The position numbers were made by a program, and so were the translations under genes. Positions 8,399 to 17,290 of a stretch of DNA of 22,500 nt are shown here, piece by piece. The stretch comes from Purshia tridentata (taxonomy: Eukaryota; Streptophyta; Magnoliopsida; Rosales; Rosaceae): assembly GCA_003254885.1 (NCBI GenBank), contig QANT01007233.1, forward strand, positions 1 through 22,500, in the 5' to 3' direction. Position 1 is the stretch's first letter. Every line of letters begins with the position of its first letter. The notes below the pieces were generated by a model. It made no database searches and had not been told where the DNA came from. It was given only the letters and a program-made list of their open reading frames with translations.

Positions 8399-8724
8399 GA
8401 GGGAAGTTGGTGACTATGAAGGCATGAGAAGAGAAGAGGCTGAGAGGAGAAGAGGCTAAAAGGTTTTTGAGTCTGCCATAGCCATTGGAAGAGATGAATG
8501 AGAGAAAGAGAAGACGTGAGGCACCTGGGTATTATTGTCTTCCTATCAAGGGTCATTTTTGTCCGAAATAAGGCAAAGAGCTATAAAAGATTAAAATAGG
8601 AGGGAAGGGTTAAAAAAGTATTTTTGGTATTAATTAGGTATATTTAATAAAATTACCCTAATTTGAATGAGAGGGGTTAAAAAAGATTTTTTGGTATTAA
8701 TGAGGTACACTGAATAAATTTCCC
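8399..8724 (-). repeat. Right terminal inverted repeat (TIR-c), outer part tandemly duplicated
   Basis: Inverted match to TIR-a, with the blocks ATGGCTATG, CTCAGCCTCTTCTCTTC and GACAAAAATG in the right order on the reverse strand. The outermost roughly 67 bp occur twice: GGGTTAAAAAAG starts at 8607 and again at 8674, each copy ending in an A/T-rich stretch plus CCC (8658 and 8724). The inner copy, ending AATAAAATTACCC, is the closer match to the TIR-a terminus. Flanks of both copies were compared with 708-716 and none match convincingly. Confidence 0.75.
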
Positions 8725-9235
8725 TAGTTAGAATCTATTTCCATTATTTTGCTTTATAATTAATTTTTCTTAATTTAAGCTTTTTAAACTCAATCTGGTT
8801 GTTCCTTAATTTTTGGTTCACTTTGGTTGCTTAAAGTTTATATTCTCTAAGCAAGAACAATATCTACCATATAAATCATTAATTTTAGAGCATAAATTCT
8901 AAATATATTTGGATAAGAGCATCAAGTTAACTCTTGGGTGCCCTCTTTTGTGGGAAATTACAAAGAAAAATACTAGAACAATAGTTATGGTAGTGTGAAA
9001 CCTTAACCTTAGTTTTTATACCATTGTTTAAATCCCAAACCCAAAAGTGACATTTTCTATTCTCTAGTTTTAAATTATTGTTCTTTTGTTTACTTTAAAT
9101 TCTTGCATTTAAATTCATAGCCCTATTTTAGTTATATTTTTGTCAAGTGAACTCTCAGACATCAAACCATTATTTTCTAAGATAGGTTAGATTTAAGTTA
9201 ATTTAAAATTCTAAATTAGTGCATCCACCTAAACA
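8725..9235. other. AT-rich sequence leading into an LTR-like end
   Basis: No coding sequence. The T-rich composition with CTAGTTTTAAATTATTG and TTCTTGCATTTAAATTCATAG resembles the 3' parts of plant Ty3/gypsy LTRs, and it is followed by the LTR-end signature at 9236. The LTR start was not found. Confidence 0.35.
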
Positions 9236-9313
9236 TTTCTTGAGGATCGACCTTGTTAAGTGTCATCTATACTATAGACTCGTTCACTTGCAAGTAATAA
9301 TTAAATTTACAAC
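9236..9313 (+). mobile_element. Degenerate 3' end of an LTR
   Basis: GGATCGACCTTGTTAAGTG..ACTATAGACTCGTTCACTTGCAAGT parallels the end of the well-delimited LTR in this window (GGATCAACCTCGTACTTTG..GATTCGTGCACTTGCGAGT at about 13979-14034). It ends near AAATTTACAACA. No internal retroelement domain follows. Confidence 0.45.
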
Positions 9314-9658
9314 ACTTGGTGAGCAGATTGACCCCAGTTTTTTAACCCTTTGTGGTTTTTCTGGGTAAATATCATATATGTCTTACTCTTGGTTGATCTT
9401 TTATTTGTGATTATTTTTTTATTTATGTTATGCACACTTGGACACACAAATCCACCATGAGACTTTACAAGTGATATTGGAAATTTAGAAGTTGAAATAG
9501 ACTTTGAATCACACATCACTTTATTTGTTAATAGCACTAGGATGCCTATTATGATGAATCCTCTAAGTCCATAGGTTGTCATATTATTGCTAAATATTTG
9601 ATAACCTTGTTATTGAGTGTTGAAGTGACTAGATGTTTTCTAATTATGTCCATCTTGT

Positions 9659-9990
9659 AATTGTTAGTTTATTTGACTGGTCAAGAGTCATTAAATCGTT
9701 AAAAATTTGAGTTATGTCAGTGATTAAGGATTTATTCACAATGTTAAGGTAATTATTTCACCTTATACCAAACTTCAAATACCCTATCCTATCCCCTCTA
9801 CCTCCTATCTCCTATACCATATACCCTATACCATATACCCTATACCTTATAATTGTTAGTTTATTTGACTGGTCCAGAGTCATTAAATCATCAAAAATTT
9901 GAGTTATGCAAGTGACTAAGGATTTATTCACAATGTTAAGGTAATTATTTCACCTTATACCAAACTTCAAATACCCTATCCTATCCCCTA
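9659..9990 (+). repeat. 192-bp-period direct duplication
   Basis: AATTGTTAGTTTATTTGACT begins at 9659 and again at 9851. The next roughly 135 bases, down to TTCAAATACCCTATCCTATC, repeat with few changes. Each copy is followed by telomere-like heptamers, so the duplicated unit includes part of that array. Confidence 0.92.
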
Positions 9991-10445
9991 TAACATATAC
10001 CCTATACCTTATACCCTAAACCTTAAACCATATACATACTCCCTATACTCTAAATTCTAAACTCTAAACCATAAATACTAAATCATATTAAATACACTAA
10101 AGGCATAAACTATGAACCATAAAGCTTAAGCCCTACACCTTACCTTTTCATAAACACTAAATCTTAAACCCTATACCCTATGCCCTATGCCTTATGCCCC
10201 ATGCCCTATACCCTATGCCCTATGCCCCATGCCCTATACCGTACCATATACCCTATACCCTATACCCTATACCCTATATCTCAAACTCTATACCCTAAAT
10301 TATATTAAATACTCTAAATCCTATACCATATACCCTAAACCTTAAATTCTATTAAATACCCTAAAGGCCTAAGACCCTAAATCCTATTTTCTATTAACAA
10401 CCCTAGGGCTTAGCCCTAAACCATAAACCTTATACCTAAATTCTA
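9775..10445 (+). repeat. Degenerate telomere-like heptamer array
   Basis: Dense ACCCTAT, CCCTATGCC, CCCTAAACCTTAAACC and CTAAATC units. The plant telomere repeat is CCCTAAA (TTTAGGG on the other strand). True CCCTAAA units are sprinkled among many ACCCTAT/GCCCTAT variants. The array is interrupted by the second 192-bp duplication copy. It could be a decayed interstitial telomeric tract or an unrelated ACCCTAT satellite. Confidence 0.75.
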
Positions 10446-10720
10446 TTGATTACTCTATACACTAAATTCATTATTAATTTCCTATGTTTAGTCGTGTGTT
10501 GGACTAAGACACGTGCATGCTCGCTATAATTATGTTATTTTTTAATATAGATTAAAAACCCTAAATTATATGTTATATATATATATAAATTACGAATAAT
10601 AACCTAGTAAACTATTATATATAATAATACATATATAACATATATAATTTTGGTAGGTATATATAAGTTAATATAATATATAATAAGTTAATAACCTCAA
10701 CCTATTTCATTTCAACAACC
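10446..10720. other. AT-rich region with ATATAT tracts
   Basis: Contains ATATATATATATAAAT near 10576 and many TATATA elements up to 10690. It could supply TATA boxes for the small ORF downstream, but nothing fixes a promoter. Confidence 0.5.
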
Positions 10721-10721
10721 A

Positions 10722-10765
10722 CCACACACACACACTCTCTCTCTCTCTCTCTCTCTCACTCACTC
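10722..10765 (+). repeat. Compound CA/CT microsatellite
   Basis: About six CA units run directly into about twelve CT units, then CACT repeats. It lies just upstream of the ATG at 10772. Confidence 0.95.
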
Positions 10766-10771
10766 ATTTCA

Positions 10772-10876
10772 ATGTCTGAGCAACTTGGCCTTCGACCTCC
10801 AGATGCAGGAAGTCATAACCGCCTCCCTTTGGACCTCGAGCTCTCAATCTCTACCGTTGCCACCGCAACACCATGA
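10772..10876 (+). CDS. Hypothetical 34-codon ORF after a CT-rich leader
   Basis: Reads MSEQLGLRPPDAGSHNRLPL followed by DLELSISTV and ends at TGA 10874-10876. A TATA-rich stretch, a pyrimidine-rich leader and an ATG with a coding-like, GC-richer sequence is the usual look of a plant first exon. The frame shifts into an overlapping ORF (10785-10988) and then ends, so it may be a truncated gene 5' end. I do not recognise the protein, and expression is unproven. Confidence 0.25.
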   Translation: MSEQLGLRPPDAGSHNRLPLDLELSISTVATATP

Positions 10877-11010
10877 CCAGAAGGGATTTGCACAAGAGTA
10901 CGCACCATTAAGGTCTTCTAGTTCTGGGTATTTGAAAATGTCAATTGCTTTTGTCATGAAATCTGGTCTTGTTTTCCATTCAAGTTAGAAGTAGTTGAAG
11001 TTGCAGGTCT

Positions 11011-11108
11011 CAATGGAGAAGGCTATGGTAGCCTAGTAGGGGAGTTGTAAGGGCATAAGTGAGTCTCGAATCTTGATGATGAACTCTCGATTAGCCCAGC
11101 AAAAAAAA
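11011..11108 (+). mobile_element. SINE-like sequence with pol III A and B boxes and poly(A) tail
   Basis: TAGCCTAGTAGG (11029-11040) matches the tRNA A-box consensus TRGCNNAGTNGG at every position. GTCTCGAATCT (11063-11073) is close to the B-box consensus GGTTCGANNCC. An eight-A run at 11101-11108 ends the unit. It cannot fold as an intact tRNA by eye. No clear flanking duplication was found. Confidence 0.5.
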
Positions 11109-11471
11109 CTTTAATTTTAAAGCTTTTTTATATAGAAATTGTTGGGAAAGAATGTATTTTTTGTAGAAAATAACATTGATACCCTTGATACCCTAAGGGT
11201 TATTAGATTAGTTGATTCAAAACTCACTTTTTAATTGTTGTTTCTTGATTTTGTGTATTTCAAAGTTCTTTTTTTTTGAATTTATTATGGGTTGAATTTG
11301 TAAGTTCTTGTTCTTGAATTGTGTTTTATTTTTCTCAGATCTGTGTAAAAAAAAAATTTGCTTAATAGGTTTTCAACAAAATTAGATCCAAATTGAGGTT
11401 TATTAACTGGACCGACCTCAAAATCTACCTTGTACCTCAAGGTTAAGTAAGAGGGTAAGGAAAGCTCTATC
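11109..11471. other. AT-rich sequence, possible outer end of copy A
   Basis: No gene. The last part (about 11405-11471, GACCGACCTC, TACCTCAAGG) may be the diverged end of the inverted LTR block that starts clearly at 11472, but alignment with its partner fades here. Confidence 0.45.
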
Positions 11472-12024
11472 GTCGGCAGAGTCTCCCCTGTAAATTTGAC
11501 TAATTCAAATTTAACAACTCCGAAAAACACTTCTAATCTCCAACCACCCCAACCACAACCAAAGGGTCTTAAGCTCAAATCAAACTATAACATATGACAA
11601 GCATTAAGGTTTCAAAATGGTTATCAGAGCCATACTACAAGTTATACAACAGAAGTAAATACAAAAGCAATAAGACCCTACAAGGGTATTAAAATGGAAG
11701 GAAGTCCTCAACGTGTCTTGGCTCGATTGTACCACTGCAACTACCTAAGGGGAAACATTAAAACAACACGAGAGAGAGAAAAATGTGAGATAACCCAGTG
11801 AGTGGGCATAAAGAAAGATAATTTTTTGGAAACAAGTTAATCGTTCAAAGTCTTTTAGATTCAAACCCTAAGACCTCACAATCACTCTTTGAAATCCCTC
11901 ACTTCTAAAAATGATTAAATAGATCCGATTAAAATCATCTCAATTCGAAATATGTAAAGCATTAGGGATAAATAAGCCCTTATAAGCATTGGAAAATTTA
12001 ATCACATACTAATAAATAAATTCT

Positions 12025-12029
12025 AGAAG
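12025..12029 (+). repeat. Target-site duplication AGAAG, left
   Basis: Pairs with 14089-14093. Copy B has the unoccupied site, with a single AGAAG in the same context (AAATTCTAGAAGATAAAG on the reverse strand). Confidence 0.95.
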
Positions 12030-12179
12030 TGTTGAGTGCTCAATTTACACTATTTTTGGATACTAACCCACTTACTTAGAGTGCAAGAACTCGACCTTTT
12101 TGTGTCTTTTGGTTAGTTTTGTGTTTTGTAAGTAAAATGAAGCATAGATGAAGAAAGAAGCCAAAAGAGCCAAAATTGG

Positions 12180-12450
12180 ACAATTCCTGATCAAACTAGG
12201 AAAACTAAAGAAATCCTGATGGAACTAGGAAAGCGGAAATCCTACTCAAATAAGGAATCCTAGCCAAACCAGGAAAACTATCAATGTCCAAGGCCAGAAA
12301 TGAGAAATACTAGTTAGACTAGGAAAACCTAATCCTAGTTGGACTAAGAAAACCTAACCCTAGTTGGACTAGGAAAGGGAAATCCTAGTTGGACATTATG
12401 GTAAAAGTGAAATCCTAATTGGATAAGGTTTTCTAGTGGGATTAGGAAAT
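12180..12450 (+). repeat. Degenerate tandem repeats in LTR U3
   Basis: About ten units of roughly 25-30 bp built on AATCCTAGTTGGACTAGGAA, with AGGAAAACCTA spacers. CCTAGTTGGACTAGG is itself near-palindromic. U3 repeats of this kind are often enhancer-like or copy-number-variable. Confidence 0.8.
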
Positions 12451-12963
12451 GTGGGGTCAAAGTCAAAGGTTCTAGAAGCTTCTACAATTTGTTGGGCCTC
12501 AAGACAAGACAAGCAAGCAAGAGGAGATTGGGCAAAGTCCAAGTCCACATTCAAGAGCCCATGCGCCTATTCCTTGCATTAGAAGACTTTCCCAATTCTG
12601 GAATCCTAGTTTGGAAGGAGAATCTTGGAAGACTCAGTCAAAGATATCAAGGAGTCCTTAACTTTCAAGGAAGTCAAAACCCTGGAAATATGAGCAGCAA
12701 TTTCGACAACAATTCTGTATTTCTCTAGATTGAATTAGATGTCAAGCCATATATCATTGGAAAGATACGGCTGTTAGCTCATAGGGAATTTTACGGAACT
12801 CGATTCCGACACTCCTAGCTCAAGATATGGCCATTTTAGTGAAGATAGCGCAGCAGTTCTGCGACCAGAAAAAGTCTACTCGCCCAAAACAGCCCAAGGC
12901 CCATCCTTGGAGTGCAAGTAAACCCTTTCCTTGCAAGCCAAGGAATCTCCGCCTCCTTACCAC

Positions 12964-12970
12964 TATATAA
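12964..12970 (+). promoter_or_regulatory. TATA box of the solo LTR
   Basis: TATATAA in CCACTATATAAAGACC, about 900 bp into the LTR. A start of transcription near 12995 would precede the AGAGAGAGAG tract at 13030-13045. Confidence 0.7.
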
Positions 12971-14088
12971 AGACCTCCTCTCCACATCATATCACATCAA
13001 CTTTCAGACCTTATTTTCTACACATCTTTAGAGAGAGAGAGAGGGAGAAGGAGCCACAAGGGTGAAGCCCTAGGGTTTGGGCGCAAGCTTTCTAGCTTGT
13101 TGCCCTAGCCCTAGCCACAAGTTCCTAGGCTTTTCCTAAGCCTAGCCACTGCCTCTTCCTTGGGTTTTTCTTATTTTTCTTATTTTTCTTCTTTTGTTTA
13201 TTAGTTTAGTTTGTTCTTTATTTCATTATGGATTCATTGATTATTTTTATTTAATGAAAGTTAGTTCTTTTATTTTCTGTTTTATGTTTTAATCACTTTT
13301 ATGCATTGTTGAGTGGATGACGAAGCCTCTATTATTGATCAATGTTTGAATTATGGTTTCTTGTAATTTATGATGATGGTACTTGCATAAAATCCTATTA
13401 CCTAATTAAATGTCACTAGTTGTAGAGTCCTAGGACTGGCCACCTTAAGGATAAAGCATCTAGTGAATGTTATAAAATTGAATAAGCTCGAAAGGATGAC
13501 AATTTTAGAAGTAACAAGCAGCCGCTTAAGCAATGGTTGTGGTAATAGTATTCGTATGGTAGCGCCGTGTACATTTGGTTGGAAAGGGGGTCTGCGTGTT
13601 TGACATCTTCATAGAACTTAATGACTCTTGCATGGGTGATTGCCCTAGTTTATCTAGGAACATGCACGTTAACTTGCTAGGGTAGGCCCGATAAGCTCTT
13701 AGTACATGCATAAGGAAGGTATAACGCCAAAGGGAAATAGCCAAAGCCTTTGGTAGTCAAACTTTATGTTCGTAGTCTTTTGAAATTGCATGATTATCAT
13801 ATTAGTTGATCATTGATAGTTTGGTGGATTCTAATGCTTAACAATGCCATGAAAGTGTTTGTGTGTGTGTTTTTGTGTTTAACCTTTTCTCTAAAACCCC
13901 CTTTCTGTGTGCGTGTATTAGTGTTTCTAATATGTTAAGTTAAGTTAGTTTATTGATACTATATCCATTCCCTGTAGGATCAACCTCGTACTTTGCACCC
14001 CTTGCTACTCTGCGATTCGTGCACTTGCGAGTTAAACTTAGAGTTGGAATAAATGTTTAATAATTTTGCTCTAAGAAAACAATCAACA

Positions 14089-14093
14089 AGAAG
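14089..14093 (+). repeat. Target-site duplication AGAAG, right
   Basis: Second copy of the AGAAG at 12025-12029. The following sequence, AAAAATAAGTATATATG, is copy A resuming. Confidence 0.95.
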
Positions 14094-14105
14094 AAAAATA
14101 AGTAT

Positions 14106-14110
14106 ATATG
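14106..14110 (+). repeat. Target-site duplication ATATG, left
   Basis: Pairs with ATATG at 17070-17074. The unoccupied site in copy B reads GTATATATGCATAAAG on the reverse strand. Confidence 0.95.
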
Positions 14111-14269
14111 TGTAACACCCCGCACTTTCCAAAGTGGTTTTGAAAAGCTTTTTAAAGGTTTTCGGGATTCTAATTTGGGAAGTAAAACGTTTTGGAGGTT
14201 TTTCGAATTTTAAAGTTTGACTTTTAAACTTGGGGCAAAAGTTGACTTTTTGTTCGGGAGGACTTTTTG

Positions 14270-14400
14270 CGTTGACTTTGGGTTCGTTGGAAAGGTCTCG
14301 CCCTCACGAGTTCGTAGACACGTAGCACGCGTTAAATGGAGCTACGGTTTGAAAGTTACGGACGTGTGAAGAGAGGGGCAAGTTTGTAATTTTGAAAAGT
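14270..14400 (+). promoter_or_regulatory. Conserved U3-like block of the LTR family
   Basis: AAGGTCTCG..CTCACGAGTTCGTAGACACGTAGCACGCG..GGAGCTACGGTTTGAAAGTTACGGACGTG recurs in LTR-2 (17781-17900) and, in duplicate, in LTR-3 (21085-21180 and 21236-21340). Strong conservation amid diverged flanks suggests a cis-acting function. TTTTTAAAAAGGG at about 14404-14416, just downstream, could be the TATA element. Confidence 0.55.
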
Positions 14401-14440
14401 TGGTTTTTAAAAAGGGCACAAAACCCCAGAAATCAGACAG

Positions 14441-14860
14441 TTTCTCTCTCCTCTCTCCCGAAGCTTCTCTCTCTTCCTCGCGACTACACTTTCCAACCGC
14501 ACCTTTCGCCGGCGCGTGGGGGCGCGTCCGGCGGCGACTGGAGCCGATCTTCGGCTTGCCGTGTTCGTCTCTCTCCCCTCTTCCCTCCGGTGGTGGCGCC
14601 TCCTCCCGAAACAGCCCGGAAAGTGAAGAATCGCGCGTGCACAGTTGGTGTCACGGAGGCGATCTCGGCGATTCCGGCGACGACGCGACCTCTCACCTGC
14701 CCAGATCTCTTCCTCTCGTCGAGCCCAGCGTGTTGGTGGGTTCGATTGACCCTTGGGACCGCCGTGGGCGGCGGATCGAAGCTAGGGAGGCCAGCGGCTT
14801 TCCGGCCAGTTTTCCTCCTTTTCCGGCCACTTTTGGCCGTCGACCCAGGTTTGAGAATTG
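14441..14860 (+). other. CT-rich to GC-rich leader-like stretch of LTR-1
   Basis: TCTCTCTCCTCTCTCCCGAAG is followed by CGCC/CCGG-rich sequence, in sharp contrast to the AT-rich surroundings. The same order appears in LTR-2 (about 17940-18230) and LTR-3 (about 21365-21795). It probably encodes the 5' part of the element transcript, not protein. Confidence 0.5.
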
Positions 14861-15893
14861 ATCCTCTCGATCTCCTCCACGTGGCTGTGTCGTCCGTTTT
14901 TGACGTTAGAGGGTTTGACTTTTGGCAGGTTGATTGTCGTTGACTACCTGTTGACCGCCGTGGGTTCCGCTGCGTGTGACGGTTCCAGCGACCGTTTTCT
15001 TGGTTTTTGGCCTCGGGCCAACCACCCGAGCCTGTGGGTGAGTTCTCTGAACTTTTAGTGTGCTTTCCGAGGGTCGGGCAGCCACGTGCGTGGTGGTTCC
15101 CTCCTGTTTCTGTGTTTTGTTGCTTGGTTGTGAAACTTGCTTGTTTTGTTGCTTGGTTGTCTGGTATTAACAGGTACGCTTGGCATGAGAATTTATATTC
15201 CCGATGCCGTTGTGCTGCCGGATTTTAGAATCCGAGCAAAGAAGCCACGAAGGGCAGTTTAGTCTTTTCGCGTGGTCACGGTGAGTGAACCTAAGATCAC
15301 TTAATTCTCAGTTTAGTTAGTTACTTGGTTGCTTTGAGTACTTGTTTGATTTGGTTGCTGGTTACTAGTTAAGAGGGGTACGGAATTAGGATTGGAAATC
15401 CCAACAGTTTAAAGGTTATTTTGGGAAATCGAGGATTAGTTGGAGTTTAAGTAAGGACTAGTGGTTTGTTAAGGATTTGTGAATTTCAGTTGGAGACTTT
15501 TGGTTAGGATTGGGATTCCCGGGGTTTAAGATTATTGCTTTTAAAGGTGATTTAGTGTGGATTTTGGTTTTGGAAACTGATTTTAAGAACTCAGTTTATT
15601 CTTGGTTAAAGATAAAGGTTTGATTTTACTTATCAGTTTTTGGTAACGTTGGTTCTTTAAAAAAGGATTTAATTTTAAGTTCGAGTTTTGAATTATTTTC
15701 TCGTCATATAAAAAAGGCTTTGAACCTGGTTTTCGGTGATTTGAAATGGAAATATCCTTTTCGGATTGATACTGTTTTCAAAGCACCCAATTAGTACTTG
15801 TTCAACTTCACAGATTGTATAGGTCTTTGGGACCCATCAAGGCACACACATAGGATTTGGGCCGTGTGTCGGAATGCCTTGCCCTTTGGGGGT

Positions 15894-16081
15894 GGCCCTG
15901 CGTGCACGTACGGCAGTTGTTGGCCCTGCATGTGTATGACAGACTCCGGCTCTGCACATGTACGGCAGGCTTATTGGCCTTGCATGCGTATGGCAGGTTG
16001 TGGGCCCTGCGCATGTACGGCAGGCTATTGGCCCTGCATGCATACGGCAGGTTGTGAGCCCTGCGCATGTACGGCAGGTTA
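15894..16081 (+). repeat. Seven-unit tandem array, 27-28 bp period
   Basis: Units run GGCCCTGCGCATGTACGGCAGGCTATT or GGCCCTGCATGCGTATGGCAGGTTGTG. The two forms alternate in the last four units, giving a 54-bp higher-order period. Related arrays lie in copy A (about 17140-17290, inverted) and copy B (about 19340-19475). The ORFs on both strands here translate the array (PCACTAG-type repeats) and are not genes. Confidence 0.93.
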
Positions 16082-17069
16082 GCTGGATGTGGATTGGGTG
16101 ATGGTTTTCGTATCTTGTGAGTTTACAGATTGTTTTTGATTATTAAATTATAGTTCTTGTTTTATAATTTGGGACTTTGGTCAGACGTATTGATTTCTAA
16201 GAGTTTTTAAAGCGGATTTGAAATCGGTAATTATTTTCTCTTTCGTGAATTTTTATGAAATGTTTTAAAGCTGGGGAATCTCAAAGCGTGACAGTGAGGT
16301 GTTGAGAACTTGAATTTAAAGGATCGGTTACTGTGGTTTGAGTAATAGAGGTTATTTGAGATCAAGGGTTTAAACGAGGGTTGATTTTAAGTTATTGGAA
16401 AAGTTAGTTGGTTTTTAAGTTTGAGCTTAAGGTGTAACTTGAGGAATCTATTTGAGGATAGTGGAAGGATTAATTGAGGGTTAAGTTGGTTATGAATGGA
16501 TATCGAGGATTCTAAGATTATTGGAGAAACTAGTGGGATTCTAAGTCAGGACGTTGTGATGTAATTTGAGGTGATTTCCAGTTTAGGGGATCAATTGACG
16601 ATAACTGAGGTATTACAGATTGGAATAGTGAATTGGATTGGTTAGAGGATTGGTGATCAGGTTAAGGATTATGGTTTATGATTTGTGGTTTGTTTGTGAT
16701 TCGAGGCTTAAGATGGATTGTGACTGATTATTTTAATTGAGTTTAATTTGAGGTTTACAGTTAGATTCACTCATACGAGCTCTAGTGAGCTTACTGGGTT
16801 TGTGTTTAAACCCGGTGCTCCTGTGGTTGGGTGCAGGGTTTTGGTTTTGCAGGGTAAGCAAGCTGAGGAGGCAGTGGAGAGAAGACGAGGCAGTGGGACC
16901 AGCAGTGTTTCAGAAAGTTATTTTACAGCTTGATTTTATAATTGTGCTTTTGAAATTTACAGTGGTTTCAGTAAGTTATTTTATATTCATGGCTCACAGT
17001 TTCAGAAAAAGGGGCCCACAGTTGCAGAGAACAGTTTTTAGTCACGTGCCCGAGGGTCGGGGCGTGACA

Positions 17070-17074
17070 ATATG
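17070..17074 (+). repeat. Target-site duplication ATATG, right
   Basis: Directly follows GCGTGACA. CATAAGGAGATTCTTGAG then continues copy A. Confidence 0.95.
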
Positions 17075-17139
17075 CATAAGGAGATTCTTGAGATAAAACC
17101 ATCCAATTCGTTCATAAACTTCACACCCAAAGTTACCCA

Positions 17140-17290
17140 CAGAACTTGCCATGCATACATGTGCAGGGCACACAACCTGCCATACACATGCAGTGCCGAT
17201 AACCTACAATAGATGTGCAAAGCAAAGGTTTATCATACAAATGCAGAGCCAAATAGTTTATCATACATGCAACCAAGATCACACCCAAAT
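17140..17290 (-). repeat. Inverted, decayed copy of the GGCAGG tandem array in copy A
   Basis: On the reverse strand: CTGCATGTGTATGGCAGGTTGTGTGCCCTGCACATGTATG and more diverged GATAAAC-containing units. Same family as 15894-16081. Confidence 0.8.

Larger units (their letters stand above)
12030..14088 (+). mobile_element. 2,059-bp solo LTR (Ty3/gypsy-type)
   Basis: Begins TGTTGA and ends TCAACA, a 6-bp perfect inverted terminal repeat with TG..CA. It is bounded by AGAAG on both sides. There are no gag-pol domains, primer-binding site or second LTR inside, so it is a solo LTR left by recombination. It carries a TATA box (12964-12970), a GA-rich stretch after the likely transcription start, degenerate tandem repeats at 12180-12450, and a 3' end (GGATCAACCTCGTAC..GTGCACTTGCGAG) typical of plant Ty3/gypsy LTRs. 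The 79-codon ORF at 12489-12728 and the minus-strand ORF at 13526-13744 have no recognisable domain. Confidence 0.9.
14111..17069. mobile_element. 2,959-bp LTR of the TGTAACACCCCG family (LTR-1), apparently solo
   Basis: The ends are TGTAACACCCCG and CGGGGCGTGACA, which are inverted repeats at 10 of 12 positions. ATATG flanks it on both sides. Long LTRs with these ends are typical of plant chromovirus-like Ty3/gypsy elements (family assignment from memory). No protein domain is present. In plus orientation it has a conserved 5' block (14270-14400), a pyrimidine-rich then GC-rich stretch (14441-14860), AT-rich sequence, a seven-unit tandem array (15894-16081), and a 3' part ending GTCACGTGCCCGAGGGTCGG. 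The overlapping ORFs at 14392-14943 and 14400-14861 lie in the GC-rich stretch in two frames at once and look non-coding. Because the ends are nearly symmetrical, I leave the strand open, although the promoter-like layout favours plus. Confidence 0.88.

Noticed and set aside
708-8733. Target duplication for the 717-8724 element
   Set aside because: Compared ATTTGTCTT with TAGTTAGAA and TAATTTGAA; only short chance matches were found.
9307-9582. 91-codon minus-strand ORF
   Set aside because: No recognisable motif, AT-rich context next to an LTR end, no gene-like surroundings.
11621-11634. TGGTTATCAGAGCC as a genuine primer-binding site of a complete retroelement
   Set aside because: It lies within the inverted-repeat block, has an extra base compared with TGGTATCAGAGC, and no gag-pol sequence follows. 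It is kept only as a hint about orientation.
14392-14943. 183- and 153-codon overlapping ORFs in the GC-rich stretch
   Set aside because: Two frames are open at once because the GC-rich sequence lacks stop codons; there is no domain, it lies inside an LTR, and the equivalent stretches of LTR-2 and LTR-3 do not keep the frame.
15894-16081. CRISPR-like regularly spaced repeats
   Set aside because: The units are contiguous and degenerate with no unique spacers, and the context is a plant LTR.
15798-16082. ORFs on both strands with Cys-rich repeats
   Set aside because: They are translations of a 27-28-bp tandem DNA array; several frames on both strands are open in the same way.
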